From positions 62,001 to 126,000 of the forward strand of contig DATJJE010000071.1 in NCBI GenBank assembly GCA_035492455.1: 64,000 nt of DNA, read 5' to 3'. The translations under genes and the position numbers were made by a program. Shown piece after piece: positions 34,097 through 43,135 of this stretch. The notes under the pieces are model-generated. The model was not told where the DNA came from. It did no database searches and worked only from the letters and a program-made list of their open reading frames with translations. This stretch comes from Gp6-AA40 sp035492455 (GTDB lineage Bacteria; Acidobacteriota; Vicinamibacteria; Vicinamibacterales; UBA2999). The number at the start of each line of letters is the position of its first letter. Positions within the stretch are counted from its first letter, which is position 1.

Positions 34097-34957
34097 ATGG
34101 TCGATCTGTTCAGACGCAAGCTCCTGAAGACGGGTGCCGCGGCGACGGCGATGGCGGCCGCAGCGAAGGGCGCGCTTGCGCAGCAGCCGGCGCCAGCTGC
34201 GGCGGGCGGCACGTTCTTTCAGAAAGGCGCAGTGAAACTGCGCTACCAGGTCGCCGGCACGGGATTCCCGCTGCTGATCATTCCCGGCGGTGGATTGAAC
34301 TCGGCGCTGTCAGGGTTGAAGAATCCCTTCGACACCTTCGGCGAGCTGCAGGGCGAGTATCGATGCATCTCGGCAGACCTGCGCAACGCGAACACCGGCG
34401 AATCGTCTGGACCGCTGGAAGTCGACCGGCCGTGGGATTCGCACACCGACGATCAGCTCGCGCTGCTCGATCACCTCGGCGTCAGGAAGTTCGCGGTGAT
34501 GGGCTTCTGCATCGGCGGCCCGTTCATCTGGAACCTGCTGAAGCGCGCTCCCGATCGCGTCGTCGCCGCGGTGCTGGCGCAGCCGGTCGGCTTCAGGCCG
34601 GAGATGCCGACGCTCCTGTACGACGGCAGCATGACGGGCTGGGGACCGGACCTCGTGAAGCGGCGGCCCGAGATCACGATGGACATGATCGAGAAGTACC
34701 TTTCGAATATGTACAAGAAGAACGCCGACTTCGTCTTCACCGTGACGCGCGACTTCGCGCGCAGCTGCCAGACGCCGCTGTTGATTCTGCCGGACGACAT
34801 CCCGGCGCATCCGTACGCGGTGGCGATGGAAGCAGCGATGCTCGCTCCGAAGTCGGAAGTGAGTCTCTATCCGTGGAAGCAGCCGCCGGAGCGGATTCCG
34901 ATCGCCGTCCGGCAGATCAAGTCGTTTCTGAAGGCGCATCGCCCCGCTTCGACTTAA
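34097..34957 (+). CDS. Tat-exported alpha/beta hydrolase, first copy
   Basis: A 286-residue alpha/beta hydrolase with an N-terminal RRKLLKTGAA sequence that looks like a twin-arginine signal, followed by an Ala-rich hydrophobic stretch (cleavage near 29). The core starts VKLRYQVAGTGFPLLIIPGGGL, with GFCIGGP at 136-142: the nucleophile elbow carries Cys138 rather than Ser, as in dienelactone hydrolase. The Asp of the triad is probably in LPDDIPAHP. The His position that normally follows beta-8 is not evident. AAGGAGGG upstream supports ATG 34097. A close tandem copy follows after 10 bases. Confidence 0.85.
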   Translation: MVDLFRRKLLKTGAAATAMAAAAKGALAQQPAPAAAGGTFFQKGAVKLRYQVAGTGFPLLIIPGGGLNSALSGLKNPFDTFGELQGEYRCISADLRNANTGESSGPLEVDRPWDSHTDDQLALLDHLGVRKFAVMGFCIGGPFIWNLLKRAPDRVVAAVLAQPVGFRPEMPTLLYDGSMTGWGPDLVKRRPEITMDMIEKYLSNMYKKNADFVFTVTRDFARSCQTPLLILPDDIPAHPYAVAMEAAMLAPKSEVSLYPWKQPPERIPIAVRQIKSFLKAHRPAST

Positions 34958-34967
34958 GGAGGTCGCC

Positions 34968-35828
34968 ATGGTCGATCTGTTCAGACGCAAGCTCCTGAAG
35001 ACGGGCGCCGCCGCGACCGCGATGGCGGCGGCCGCGAAGGGCGCGCCGGCGCAGCAGCCGCGGCCGGCCGCGGGCGCCGGAGCCTTCTATGAGAAAGGTT
35101 CCGTTCGCATCTACTACGAGGAGTACGGCTCGGGCTTTCCGCTGCTGCTGATTGCCGGCGGTGGACTCGGCGGCTCGACGATCCGCGGCCTGACCAATCC
35201 GTTCGACGCGGTGGGAGAGTTCAAGGGCGAGTACCGGTGCGTCGGATCCGATCTTCGAACGGCCAATGGGAAATCCAGTGGCCCACTCGAAGTGGGTCGG
35301 CCATGGGACCAGTTCGCCGACGATCACATCGGTCTCATGGACCACCTCCGCATCGACAAGTTCATGGTGCTGGGCTTCTGTATCGGCGGCCCATTGATCT
35401 GGAATCTCCTCAAGCGTGCACCCACCCGGGTCGTCGCCGCGGTCCTCGCGCAGCCGAGCGGCTGCCGCGCCGAGGCGCCGACGCTGATGTATGACACCAA
35501 CATGCAAGGCTGGGGACCGGACTACGTGAAGCGCAATCCGGGCGTGACGATGGCGCAGGTCGACCAGTTCCTGACGAAGATGTACAAGAGCCCGGCGGAC
35601 TTCATCTGGCCCGTGACGCGAGATTTCGTGAAGAACTGTCAGACGCCGGTATTGATCCTGCCGGACGACATTCCGGCGCATCCCTACGCGGTTGCGATGG
35701 AAGCGGCGATGCTCGCGCCGAAGGCAGAGGTCAGCATGTTCCCGTGGAAGGAGCCGAAGGAGAGGATTCCATTAGCCGTGCGTCAGATCCATTCGTTCCT
35801 GAAGGCGCATCGGCCTGTGAACACATAG
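34968..35828 (+). CDS. Tat-exported alpha/beta hydrolase, second copy
   Basis: A 286-residue paralogue of the gene just upstream, same length and with the same Tat-like leader (residues 1-25 identical) and the same GFCIGGP nucleophile elbow with Cys138. Much of the coding sequence, the ribosome-binding site AAGGAGGT and the LPDDIPAHPYAVAMEAAMLAPK segment are conserved. The middle differs. This is a recent tandem duplication with divergence, perhaps giving two substrate ranges. The stop is three bases from the convergent UDG gene. Substrate unknown. Confidence 0.85.
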   Translation: MVDLFRRKLLKTGAAATAMAAAAKGAPAQQPRPAAGAGAFYEKGSVRIYYEEYGSGFPLLLIAGGGLGGSTIRGLTNPFDAVGEFKGEYRCVGSDLRTANGKSSGPLEVGRPWDQFADDHIGLMDHLRIDKFMVLGFCIGGPLIWNLLKRAPTRVVAAVLAQPSGCRAEAPTLMYDTNMQGWGPDYVKRNPGVTMAQVDQFLTKMYKSPADFIWPVTRDFVKNCQTPVLILPDDIPAHPYAVAMEAAMLAPKAEVSMFPWKEPKERIPLAVRQIHSFLKAHRPVNT

Positions 35829-35831
35829 GTA

Positions 35832-36542
35832 CTACGAACCAATCAGCTTCTTCGCCTTCCGGAAGACCGCTTCCATCATCGGTGGCGTCAGCTTCCCCGT
35901 ATTGGTGTTCTGCCGGCTTGGATGAAAGCAGCCGACGAGTGTCGGCAAGCCATTACCGAACTCCACAACTTCACCGTGGCCGAACTGCGGCTTCGGCGAC
36001 AGCCTGACGTCGCGGCGTTTCAGCAGCTGCAGCCATGCGTCGAACCCGATCTTGCCGAGAGCGACAACGACACGGACGCGCGGCAGGTGCGTGAGCTCTA
36101 CCTCGAGGTGATCGAGGCAGCGCGTAATCTCTTCCGGCAGCGGCTTGTTGTCCGGAGGCGCGCAGCGCACGGCCGACAGGATGTATGCGTCGGTGAGATG
36201 CAATCCATCATCGACTCGTTGCGAGGTCGGGATGTTGGCGAAGCCCGTGCGATGCAGCGCGGACATCAGGAAGTCACCTGATCCGTCGCCCGTAAACACC
36301 CGGCCCGTGCGATTGGCACCATGTGCGGCGGGCGCGAGTCCTACTAAGAGAAGCCGTGCGTTTGGATCGCCGAAGCCCGGAACTCCCCGGCCCCAGTAGG
36401 TGTCGCCGCGGTGGGCTCGCTTCTTCTCGCGCGCGACGTTGCGACAGTACTGTCTGAGCCGTGGGCATCGTTCGCATGATGCAATCGAATGATGTACCTC
36501 GGCGAGTCCCGACGGCACGTTGACGCTGAGCGGTTTAAACAC
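35832..36542 (-). CDS. Uracil-DNA glycosylase, family 5-like (UdgB)
   Basis: A 236-residue uracil-DNA glycosylase with the Fe-S type of active site. GLAPAAHGANRTGRVFTGDGSGDFL is the motif 1 of family 5 (UdgB), which lacks the usual Asp/Asn catalytic residue. CERCPRL near residue 23 and later Cys (SAVRCAPP) are likely ligands of the 4Fe-4S cluster. The C-terminal CFHPSRQNTNTGKLT is motif 2. It removes uracil (and hypoxanthine) from DNA as part of base-excision repair. The start is GTG 36542. It is divergent from and overlaps the promoter region of aceE. Confidence 0.88.
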   Translation of the reverse strand: MFKPLSVNVPSGLAEVHHSIASCERCPRLRQYCRNVAREKKRAHRGDTYWGRGVPGFGDPNARLLLVGLAPAAHGANRTGRVFTGDGSGDFLMSALHRTGFANIPTSQRVDDGLHLTDAYILSAVRCAPPDNKPLPEEITRCLDHLEVELTHLPRVRVVVALGKIGFDAWLQLLKRRDVRLSPKPQFGHGEVVEFGNGLPTLVGCFHPSRQNTNTGKLTPPMMEAVFRKAKKLIGS

Positions 36543-36561
36543 AGATCAATGGCGCTACAAT
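36534..36561 (+). promoter_or_regulatory. Candidate sigma-70 promoter of aceE
   Basis: TTTAAA (36534-36539), a 16-base spacer and TACAAT (36556-36561) precede the aceE start; transcription would begin near 36568, with a leader of about 26 bases. The -10 box matches the consensus at five of six positions and the -35 at four of six. It lies over the start of the divergent uracil-DNA glycosylase gene. Prediction only. Confidence 0.35.
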
Positions 36562-36593
36562 TGAAGGTTGTCGTCAGTGATCTTAGAGGATTA

Positions 36594-39275
36594 ATGCGGA
36601 ACACTGCCCCAAAGGATGCGGCCGAGCTCGAAGCGCTTGAAACCCGTGAGTGGCTCGAGTCGCTCGATTACGTGCTGCAGTCCGGTGGACCGGCACGCGT
36701 CGGCCGCCTGCTTCGCGAGTTGGGCGATCACGCACGGCGCAAAGGCGTCAAGCAACCGTTCACAGCCAACACCCTTTACGTCAACACTATCCCCGCTACA
36801 GAAGAACCACCGTTCCCCGGCAGCCGCGAAATCGAGCGCCGCATCAAGAGCCTCGTGCGCTGGAATGCCCTCGCCATGGTCGTCAAGGCGAACAAGGCCG
36901 AGGACGGCATCGGCGGACACATTTCGACGTATGCGTCGGCCGCGACGCTCTACGAGGTGGGCTTCAACCACTTCTTCAAGGGCAAAGGCGACAACCACGA
37001 CGGCGACATCATCTTTTTCCAGGGGCACGCCGCGCCTGGTATCTACGCACGCGCGTTTGTCGAAGGACGCATTCCTGCTGAGAAGCTCGAGAACTTCCGC
37101 CGCGAGCTCAAGGCGGGTGGCGGATTGTCGTCATACCCGCACCCATGGTTGATGCCGGAGTTCTGGGAATTTCCAACGGTCTCGATGGGCCTCGGCCCGA
37201 TCATGTCCATCTACCAGGCGCGGTTCATGCGCTACCTCGAGGACCGAGGCCTCAAGAAGCGATCGGATTCAAAAGTCTGGGCGTTCCTCGGCGACGGCGA
37301 GACGGATGAACCGGAAGCGCTGGGGGCGATAACGCTTGCGTCGCGCGAAAAACTCGACAACCTGATCTTCGTCATCAACTGCAACCTGCAGCGGCTCGAC
37401 GGCCCCGTCCGTGGCAACGGTCAGATCATCCAGGAGCTCGAGGCGGTGTTCCGCGGCGCCGGCTGGAACGTGATCAAGGTGCTGTGGGGCAGCGAGTGGG
37501 ACGCGTTGCTCGAGAAAGACAAGGACGGCCTGCTCGTCAAGCGAATGGGCGAGGTCGTCGACGGCGAGTATCAGAAATACGCTGTCGAATCGGGCGCCTA
37601 CGTCCGCGAGCACTTCTGGGGCAAGTATCCGCAGCTTGCCGAAATGGTCAGTCATCTATCCGACGAGCAGTTGAAGAAGCTGACCCTCGGCGGCCATGAC
37701 CCGACGAAGGTGCACGCTGCGTATGCGGCAGCCGTCAAAACGACTGGTCAGCCCACCGTCATCCTCGCTCGCACGATCAAAGGCTATGGGATTGGTGAGG
37801 CCGGCGAAGGCAAGAACATCACGCATCAGCAGAAGAAGCTGAACGAAGACGAGCTGCGCGCATTCCGCACCCGCTTCGGCATCCCGATCGCCGATGCGGA
37901 GGTCGCGAAGGCTCCCTTCTATCGGCCGCCGGACAACAGTCCGGAAGTGACCTACATGCTGGAGCGCCGCAAGCAGCTCGGGGGCTTCGTGCCGCGTCGC
38001 ATCATTACCTCCGAGCCGCTGAAAGTCGATACGCTGCACGATTGCTTCACGGAATTCGAGAAGGGCACCGAAGGGCGCAAAGCGTCGACGACGATGGTGT
38101 TCGTGCGGATGCTGGCGAAGCTTCTGAAGGACAAGGAGCTCGGCGAGCTGGTGGTGCCCATCGTTCCAGACGAGGCACGCACGTTCGGGATGGAAGCGCT
38201 CTTCCGGCAGGTCGGGATTTACTCGCACGCCGGCCAACTGTACGAGCCCGTCGACATGGACACGCTTCTTTATTACAAAGAAGCGAAGGAAGGGCAGATT
38301 CTGGAGGAGGGCATTACCGAAGCCGGTTCAATGTCCTCCTTCATCGCCGCCGGTACTGCCTACGCGACTCATGGCATCAACACCATTCCCTTCTTCATCT
38401 ACTACTCGATGTTCGGCATGCAGCGCATTGGCGATCTGGTGTGGGCCGCCGGCGATTCGCGCACGCGCGGGTTCCTGCTTGGCGGCACCGCTGGCCGGAC
38501 GACGCTGGCGGGAGAGGGACTGCAGCATCAGGACGGCCATAGCCATCTGTTCTCGATGGCCGTGCCGAACTTGATTTCCTACGACCCGGCGTTTGCCTAC
38601 GAGATCGCAGTCATCATCGAAGAGGGTATCCGGCGAATGTATGTGAAGGGCGACAGCGTCTTCTACTACATCACCGTGATGAACGAGAACTACGAGCATC
38701 CGCCACTGCCGCAGGGCGTGCGTGACGGCATCCTGAAAGGGATGTACCGGTTCAAGGCATCGGAGAAGAAGGATGCGAAGGCTCGCGCGCAGCTGCTCGG
38801 CAGCGGCGCAATTCTGCCGGAAGTGATCAAGGCCGCGCGCATCCTCGAAGACCAGTACAGCGTCGCCGCCGACATCTGGAGCGTTACGAGCTACCAGGAG
38901 CTCTATCGGGAAGGACACGCGGCGGAGCGGTGGAATCGTCTCCATCCGGATCAGACACGGCGAGTGCCGTACGTGCGGCAGTGCTTCGAACGGATAGACC
39001 AGCCAATCATTGCGGCCTCCGACTATGTGAAGGCGCTGCCGGATGCGATCGACCGCTGGCTGCCGCGGCCGCTGGTCTCGCTCGGCACCGACGGCTTCGG
39101 CCGCAGCGAGAACCGCGCGTCGCTCCGTGACTTCTTCGAGGTCGACAGCCGTTTCATCGTCCTGGCGACGCTCGACGAGCTGGCGCGCGAGGGGAAGCTC
39201 GATGTCGCCGTGGTGACGAAAGCCATCAAGGACCTCAACATCAACGCTGAAAAACCAAATCCCGCCACCGCCTGA
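36594..39275 (+). CDS. aceE: Pyruvate dehydrogenase E1 component (homodimeric)
   Basis: An 893-residue thiamine-diphosphate enzyme of the AceE type, which decarboxylates pyruvate and transfers the acetyl group to E2. The ThDP-binding site FLGDGETDEPEALGAI with the following VINCNLQRLDGPVRGN, and HQQKKLNEDEL near the middle, are conserved. TEAGSMSSFIAAGTAYATHG and SMFGMQRIGDLVWAAGDSRTRGFLLGGTAGRTTL are typical of the C-terminal part. The length matches AceE (about 890) and not E1 alpha/beta. ATG 36594 follows AGAGGA at 36585-36590; an in-frame extension to 36489 overlaps the UDG start. The stop overlaps the aceF start by one base. Confidence 0.96.
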   Translation: MRNTAPKDAAELEALETREWLESLDYVLQSGGPARVGRLLRELGDHARRKGVKQPFTANTLYVNTIPATEEPPFPGSREIERRIKSLVRWNALAMVVKANKAEDGIGGHISTYASAATLYEVGFNHFFKGKGDNHDGDIIFFQGHAAPGIYARAFVEGRIPAEKLENFRRELKAGGGLSSYPHPWLMPEFWEFPTVSMGLGPIMSIYQARFMRYLEDRGLKKRSDSKVWAFLGDGETDEPEALGAITLASREKLDNLIFVINCNLQRLDGPVRGNGQIIQELEAVFRGAGWNVIKVLWGSEWDALLEKDKDGLLVKRMGEVVDGEYQKYAVESGAYVREHFWGKYPQLAEMVSHLSDEQLKKLTLGGHDPTKVHAAYAAAVKTTGQPTVILARTIKGYGIGEAGEGKNITHQQKKLNEDELRAFRTRFGIPIADAEVAKAPFYRPPDNSPEVTYMLERRKQLGGFVPRRIITSEPLKVDTLHDCFTEFEKGTEGRKASTTMVFVRMLAKLLKDKELGELVVPIVPDEARTFGMEALFRQVGIYSHAGQLYEPVDMDTLLYYKEAKEGQILEEGITEAGSMSSFIAAGTAYATHGINTIPFFIYYSMFGMQRIGDLVWAAGDSRTRGFLLGGTAGRTTLAGEGLQHQDGHSHLFSMAVPNLISYDPAFAYEIAVIIEEGIRRMYVKGDSVFYYITVMNENYEHPPLPQGVRDGILKGMYRFKASEKKDAKARAQLLGSGAILPEVIKAARILEDQYSVAADIWSVTSYQELYREGHAAERWNRLHPDQTRRVPYVRQCFERIDQPIIAASDYVKALPDAIDRWLPRPLVSLGTDGFGRSENRASLRDFFEVDSRFIVLATLDELAREGKLDVAVVTKAIKDLNINAEKPNPATA

Positions 39276-40588
39276 TGCAGGAATTCAAAGTTCCCGAACT
39301 GGGTGAGAACGTCGAGCAGGGCGACGTCACCCGTCTGCTCGTCAAGGTTGGCGACACGATCGCGAAAGACCAGCCGGTCGTGGAGCTCGAGACGGACAAG
39401 GCGACTATCGAGGTGCCTTCGTCGGTCGCGGGCACCGTCAAGGAGATCAAGGTCAAGGCGGGCGACAAGGTGAAGGTCGGCGCCGTCATTCTCACGGTCG
39501 ATGAGAATGGCGCGGGCGCGCCGGCACCCAAGCAGGAAGCGAAACCGAAGCAGGAAGAGAAGGCACCGGAGAAAGTGGTGTCGATGCCGAAGCGTGACTC
39601 GGCACCTGCTCCAGCACCAGAACCCCCGCCACCCGCGCAACCAGTTCAGGCGAAGGCGCGACCCACTGAAGGCGCAGCTGCACCTGCATCGCCGTCTGTT
39701 CGTCGCCTGGCCCGCGAGATTGGCGTCGACATCAACGACATTCAGGGGACGGGCCCTGGTGGACGGATCTCCGACGAAGACGTCAAGGAGCAGGCGAGAC
39801 GGATCCTGAGCAGCGTAGGCACGGCGGCCGCGCGTCCTGCTGGTGCACCGGCCGCGACCGTGCCGCTGCCCGACTTCGCGAAGTGGGGACCGGTCGACCG
39901 TCAGCCCATGACGAACATCCGCCGCAAGACGGCGGAGCATCTCAGCCACGCGTGGAACACCATCCCGCACGTCACGCAATGCGACAAGGCGGACATCACG
40001 CCGATGGAGGAGCTTCGGTCGAAGTTCCGCAAGCAGGTGGAGCAGGCGGGCGGCAATCTGACGGTGACCGCGGTGCTGGTGAAAGTACTTGCCGCGGCGG
40101 TGAAGCAGTTCCCACAGTTCAATGCGTCGCTCGACGAGGCGAACGGCGCGATTGTCTACAAGAAGTACGTCAACGTCGGCGTGGCGGTGGACACCGAGTT
40201 CGGCTTGCTGGTGCCCGTGATCCGCAACGCTGATCAGAAGAACATCACGCAGATCGCTATCGAACTGCATCAGCTCTCCGAGAAGGCGCGGTCGAAGAAG
40301 CTGACGCTCGAGGAGATGAGCGGCGGCGGCATCAGCATCAGCAATCTGGGCGGCATCGGCGGCACCTATTTCACGCCGATCGTCAACTGGCCCGAGGTCG
40401 CGCTCCTCGGGGTCTCGCGCGGCATCATCGAGCCCGTGTGGAGAGACGGGAAGTTCGAGCCGCGGCAATTGCTGCCACTCTCGCTCTCCTACGATCACCG
40501 CGTGATTGACGGCGCCGACGCCATGCGCTTCCTGCGGTGGGTCGTGCAGGCCATCGAGCAGCCGTTCCTGCTTTCGCTGCTCGGCTGA
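39275..40588 (+). CDS. aceF: Dihydrolipoamide acetyltransferase (E2)
   Basis: A 437-residue acetyltransferase. In order: one lipoyl domain (residues 1-75) with the modified Lys42 in ETDKATIEV; a Pro/Ala/Lys-rich linker (about 85-140); the peripheral subunit-binding domain (SVRRLAREIGVDINDIQGTGPGGRI, about 146-172); and the catalytic domain with the active-site motif SYDHRVIDGADA (about 407-418). Most AceE-linked E2 proteins in enterobacteria carry three lipoyl domains; here there is one, the shorter design. The gene overlaps aceE by one base, so it is coupled. Lipoylation needs LipA (55901-54984). Confidence 0.95.
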   Translation: MQEFKVPELGENVEQGDVTRLLVKVGDTIAKDQPVVELETDKATIEVPSSVAGTVKEIKVKAGDKVKVGAVILTVDENGAGAPAPKQEAKPKQEEKAPEKVVSMPKRDSAPAPAPEPPPPAQPVQAKARPTEGAAAPASPSVRRLAREIGVDINDIQGTGPGGRISDEDVKEQARRILSSVGTAAARPAGAPAATVPLPDFAKWGPVDRQPMTNIRRKTAEHLSHAWNTIPHVTQCDKADITPMEELRSKFRKQVEQAGGNLTVTAVLVKVLAAAVKQFPQFNASLDEANGAIVYKKYVNVGVAVDTEFGLLVPVIRNADQKNITQIAIELHQLSEKARSKKLTLEEMSGGGISISNLGGIGGTYFTPIVNWPEVALLGVSRGIIEPVWRDGKFEPRQLLPLSLSYDHRVIDGADAMRFLRWVVQAIEQPFLLSLLG

Positions 40589-40592
40589 CGTC

Positions 40593-42077
40593 ATGGCGCG
40601 CGAATCCACACAACTGGCCGTCCTCGGCGCGGGGCCCGGCGGCTACGCTGCGGCCTTCTACGCCGCCGATCTCGGCATGCAGGTCGCGCTCGTCGACATG
40701 GAGAAGAATCCGGGCGGCGTCTGCCTGTATCGCGGCTGCATACCGTCGAAGGCGCTGCTGCACGTGGCCAAGGTGATCGACGAATCTCGGCACGCCAGCG
40801 CGTGGGGCGTGACGTTCAGCGATCCGAAAATCGATCTCGATAAGCTGCGCGCCTTCAAGCAGGGAGTCGTCGACAAGCTGACGAGTGGCGTCGGCCAGGT
40901 CGGGCGGATGCGCAAAGTAAAGTTCATCCAGGGGCGCGCCACGCTCACCGGTCCGAAGTCGATGACCATCGCCGGCGCCGACGGCGATTCCGAGCTCGCC
41001 TTCGAGCACTGCATCCTCGCCACCGGGTCGAGCCCGACGCGCATTCCCTCGCTCTCACTCGACAGCCCGCGCATGATGGATTCGACCAGCGGTCTCGACC
41101 TGCCGGACGTTCCGCAGTCGTTGCTCGTCATCGGCGGCGGCTACATCGGTCTCGAGCTCGGCACCGTCTACGCCACGCTCGGCAGCAAAGTGTCCGTTGT
41201 CGAGATGACCGGCGGCCTGCTGCCTGGCGCCGATCGCGATCTGGTGAACGTGCTGCAGAAGCGCCTCGACAAGCTGTTCACCAGGATCATGGTGAATACG
41301 AAGGTCGTAAAGGTGGCAGACGGAGGGCGCGGCATCGAGGTCACTCTCGAGGGCGATACGTCCGGTCAGCAACTGTTCGATCGCGTCCTTGTCGCCGTCG
41401 GCCGGCGGCCGAACTCGAAAATTCCCGGACTCGAAAAGACCGCGGTGAAGATCGATCAGAGAGGGTTCATTGAGACGGACGCGCAGCGCCGCACATCCGA
41501 GCCGACGATGTTTGCCATCGGCGACGTCGCCGGCGAGCCCATGCTGGCGCACAAGGCCTCACACGAAGCACGCGTCGCGGTGGAAGCCATCCTGGGTCGC
41601 AAGGCGGTGTTCGCGCCGCTGGCGATTCCCGCTGTCGTCTTCACCGATCCGGAAATTGCGTGGGCCGGGCTGACCGAAGCGCAGGCTCAGGCCGACGGTC
41701 GCGACATCGAAGTTGCGAAGTTCCCCTGGGGCGCGAGCGGCCGCGCTATCAGCATCGATCGTGTGGACGGTCTCACCAAGCTCGTGCTCGACAAGAAGAG
41801 CGGACGCATCCTCGGCGTTGGCATTGCCGGGACCGGCGCAGGCGAATTGATTTCAGAAGGGGTGCTGGCGATCGAGATGGGTGCGACCGCCGAGGACATG
41901 CGCCTGACGATTCACCCGCACCCGACACTGTCCGAGACGCTGATGGAATCGGCCGAGGTGTTCTTCGGCCAGTCCACTCATGTCTACAAGCCGAAACGGA
42001 ACCAGGCAGCTCACCCGGAACCGAACGCAGCCTTCGAACCTGCGGACCTGCGAGCCGACAAACCATCCTCGCGCTAG
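40593..42077 (+). CDS. lpdA: Dihydrolipoyl dehydrogenase (E3)
   Basis: A 494-residue FAD flavoprotein that reoxidises dihydrolipoamide with NAD+. VLGAGPGGYAAAFYAADLG is the FAD site, GGVCLYRGCIPSK holds the redox cysteines Cys44 and Cys49, and LLVIGGGYIGLELGTVYATLG is the NAD site. The C-terminal IHPHPTLSETLMES has the catalytic His. The ending is longer than average by about 20 residues and Pro/Glu-rich. It follows aceF by four bases, completing a standard pdh operon, and shares CTAG with the convergent propeller gene. Confidence 0.95.
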   Translation: MARESTQLAVLGAGPGGYAAAFYAADLGMQVALVDMEKNPGGVCLYRGCIPSKALLHVAKVIDESRHASAWGVTFSDPKIDLDKLRAFKQGVVDKLTSGVGQVGRMRKVKFIQGRATLTGPKSMTIAGADGDSELAFEHCILATGSSPTRIPSLSLDSPRMMDSTSGLDLPDVPQSLLVIGGGYIGLELGTVYATLGSKVSVVEMTGGLLPGADRDLVNVLQKRLDKLFTRIMVNTKVVKVADGGRGIEVTLEGDTSGQQLFDRVLVAVGRRPNSKIPGLEKTAVKIDQRGFIETDAQRRTSEPTMFAIGDVAGEPMLAHKASHEARVAVEAILGRKAVFAPLAIPAVVFTDPEIAWAGLTEAQAQADGRDIEVAKFPWGASGRAISIDRVDGLTKLVLDKKSGRILGVGIAGTGAGELISEGVLAIEMGATAEDMRLTIHPHPTLSETLMESAEVFFGQSTHVYKPKRNQAAHPEPNAAFEPADLRADKPSSR

Positions 42078-43075
42078 GGGAGTACCGCCGTCGCGTTTCG
42101 TTTAGGAACGTATCCGACCGGAATCTCCTTCACCACCTTTCGCGAGGCGATATCGACGACGGACACACTGTTCGAGCCGGCGTTGGCGATGTATACCGCT
42201 TTGCTGTCGGGCGAGAACGTCAACCAGTCGGGATGATGTCCCGTCGGCGCTTCGCCCATCAGCTTCAGATCCGGCATGGAGTACTCGTAGATGCGGCTGT
42301 TCATCTTGCTCAACACCCACAGCGTCTTCTTGTCGGGCGTGACGCCGATGCCGTGCGAGGGAGAGCCCTGCAGGCCTTCGGTGACGCGCTCCTTCTCGGG
42401 CACGTCCGGCAGCTTCACGCGCGACACTTCCTTGCGCTGATCGAAGTCGACAATCGCGAAGCCATTGAAATCCGACAACTGCACGAACATCCGGTTGGTC
42501 GACCCGTCCGGCTTCTGATCGAACGTGATCGGCCGCACGCCGGTGTCGAACGCGACGGTCCATACTGGTTCTTCCGTCTTCTGGTCGATGACGGTGATCA
42601 GCTTGCCCGCGACGGACCCGCAGATGACGTACTTGCCGTCGGGCGTGACATACGTGTTGTGGGCTGCGCCCTTGACCGGAATGCTCTTCGCGCGCGTCAG
42701 CGTCGTTGTATCGATGACGTCCACCGCTCCCGGAGCCGCGGCGATGGCAACGTAGACGCGCTTGCCGTCCTTGCTGATCGAGACGTTGTTCGGATGCGCG
42801 GTCAGCTCGATCTTCTTGACGATCTTCAGCGACTTCGCGTCGACGACGTCGAGCGTCTTGTCGGCTTCGTTGCTGATGAAGAATCTCGAGCCGTCGGACG
42901 TGGCGCCGTGATTGACCTCGATGCCCTTGATGACGCCCACCACGCTGTTGGTGGCCGGATCGATCAGGTGCACGGTTGTTCCTGCGGAATTCGTCTGGAT
43001 GATGCGAACCGAGGCCGCACCCGCGACAGCTGAAAGTGCGAGGGCGATTGCAACGGTCAAGGCAGCGCGATACAT
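42074..43075 (-). CDS. Exported YVTN beta-propeller protein
   Basis: A 333-residue protein with a signal peptide (about 1-21) and a seven-bladed propeller of YVTN-type repeats: VHLIDPATNSVVGVIKGI, LDVVDAKSLKIVKKI, VDVIDTTTLTRAKSIPV, YIANAGSNSVSVVDIASRKVV. Such proteins bind or coordinate partners in the periplasm and often sit beside cytochromes. GGGAGGTT six bases before ATG 43075 fits well. It is divergent from the small cytochrome gene, sharing an upstream region of 60 bases. Function in detail is not known. Confidence 0.85.
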   Translation of the reverse strand: MYRAALTVAIALALSAVAGAASVRIIQTNSAGTTVHLIDPATNSVVGVIKGIEVNHGATSDGSRFFISNEADKTLDVVDAKSLKIVKKIELTAHPNNVSISKDGKRVYVAIAAAPGAVDVIDTTTLTRAKSIPVKGAAHNTYVTPDGKYVICGSVAGKLITVIDQKTEEPVWTVAFDTGVRPITFDQKPDGSTNRMFVQLSDFNGFAIVDFDQRKEVSRVKLPDVPEKERVTEGLQGSPSHGIGVTPDKKTLWVLSKMNSRIYEYSMPDLKLMGEAPTGHHPDWLTFSPDSKAVYIANAGSNSVSVVDIASRKVVKEIPVGYVPKRNATAVLP

Positions 43076-43099
43076 GGAAGAACCTCCCGGCGCGACTAC

Positions 43100-43128
43100 T
43101 TTACACCAGGCCGCGCGCCGTATATAAC
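43100..43128 (+). promoter_or_regulatory. Strong candidate promoter of the cytochrome gene
   Basis: TTTACA (43100-43105), a 17-base spacer and TATAAC (43123-43128) each match the sigma-70 consensus at five of six positions with the ideal spacing. The ATG of the cytochrome gene is at 43136, so the expected start of transcription (about 43134-43136) coincides with the initiation codon and the message may be leaderless. No ribosome-binding site is visible. Confidence 0.6.
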
Positions 43129-43135
43129 AGCGCGC

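Noticed and set aside
36489..36593. Upstream extension of aceE
   Set aside because: It overlaps the start of the divergent glycosylase gene; the conserved AceE N-terminus begins after ATG 36594, which has its own ribosome-binding site.
39023..40609. A 528-codon minus-strand open frame opposite aceF
   Set aside because: Opposite to a certain acetyltransferase gene; composition is Arg/His/Leu-rich without motifs.
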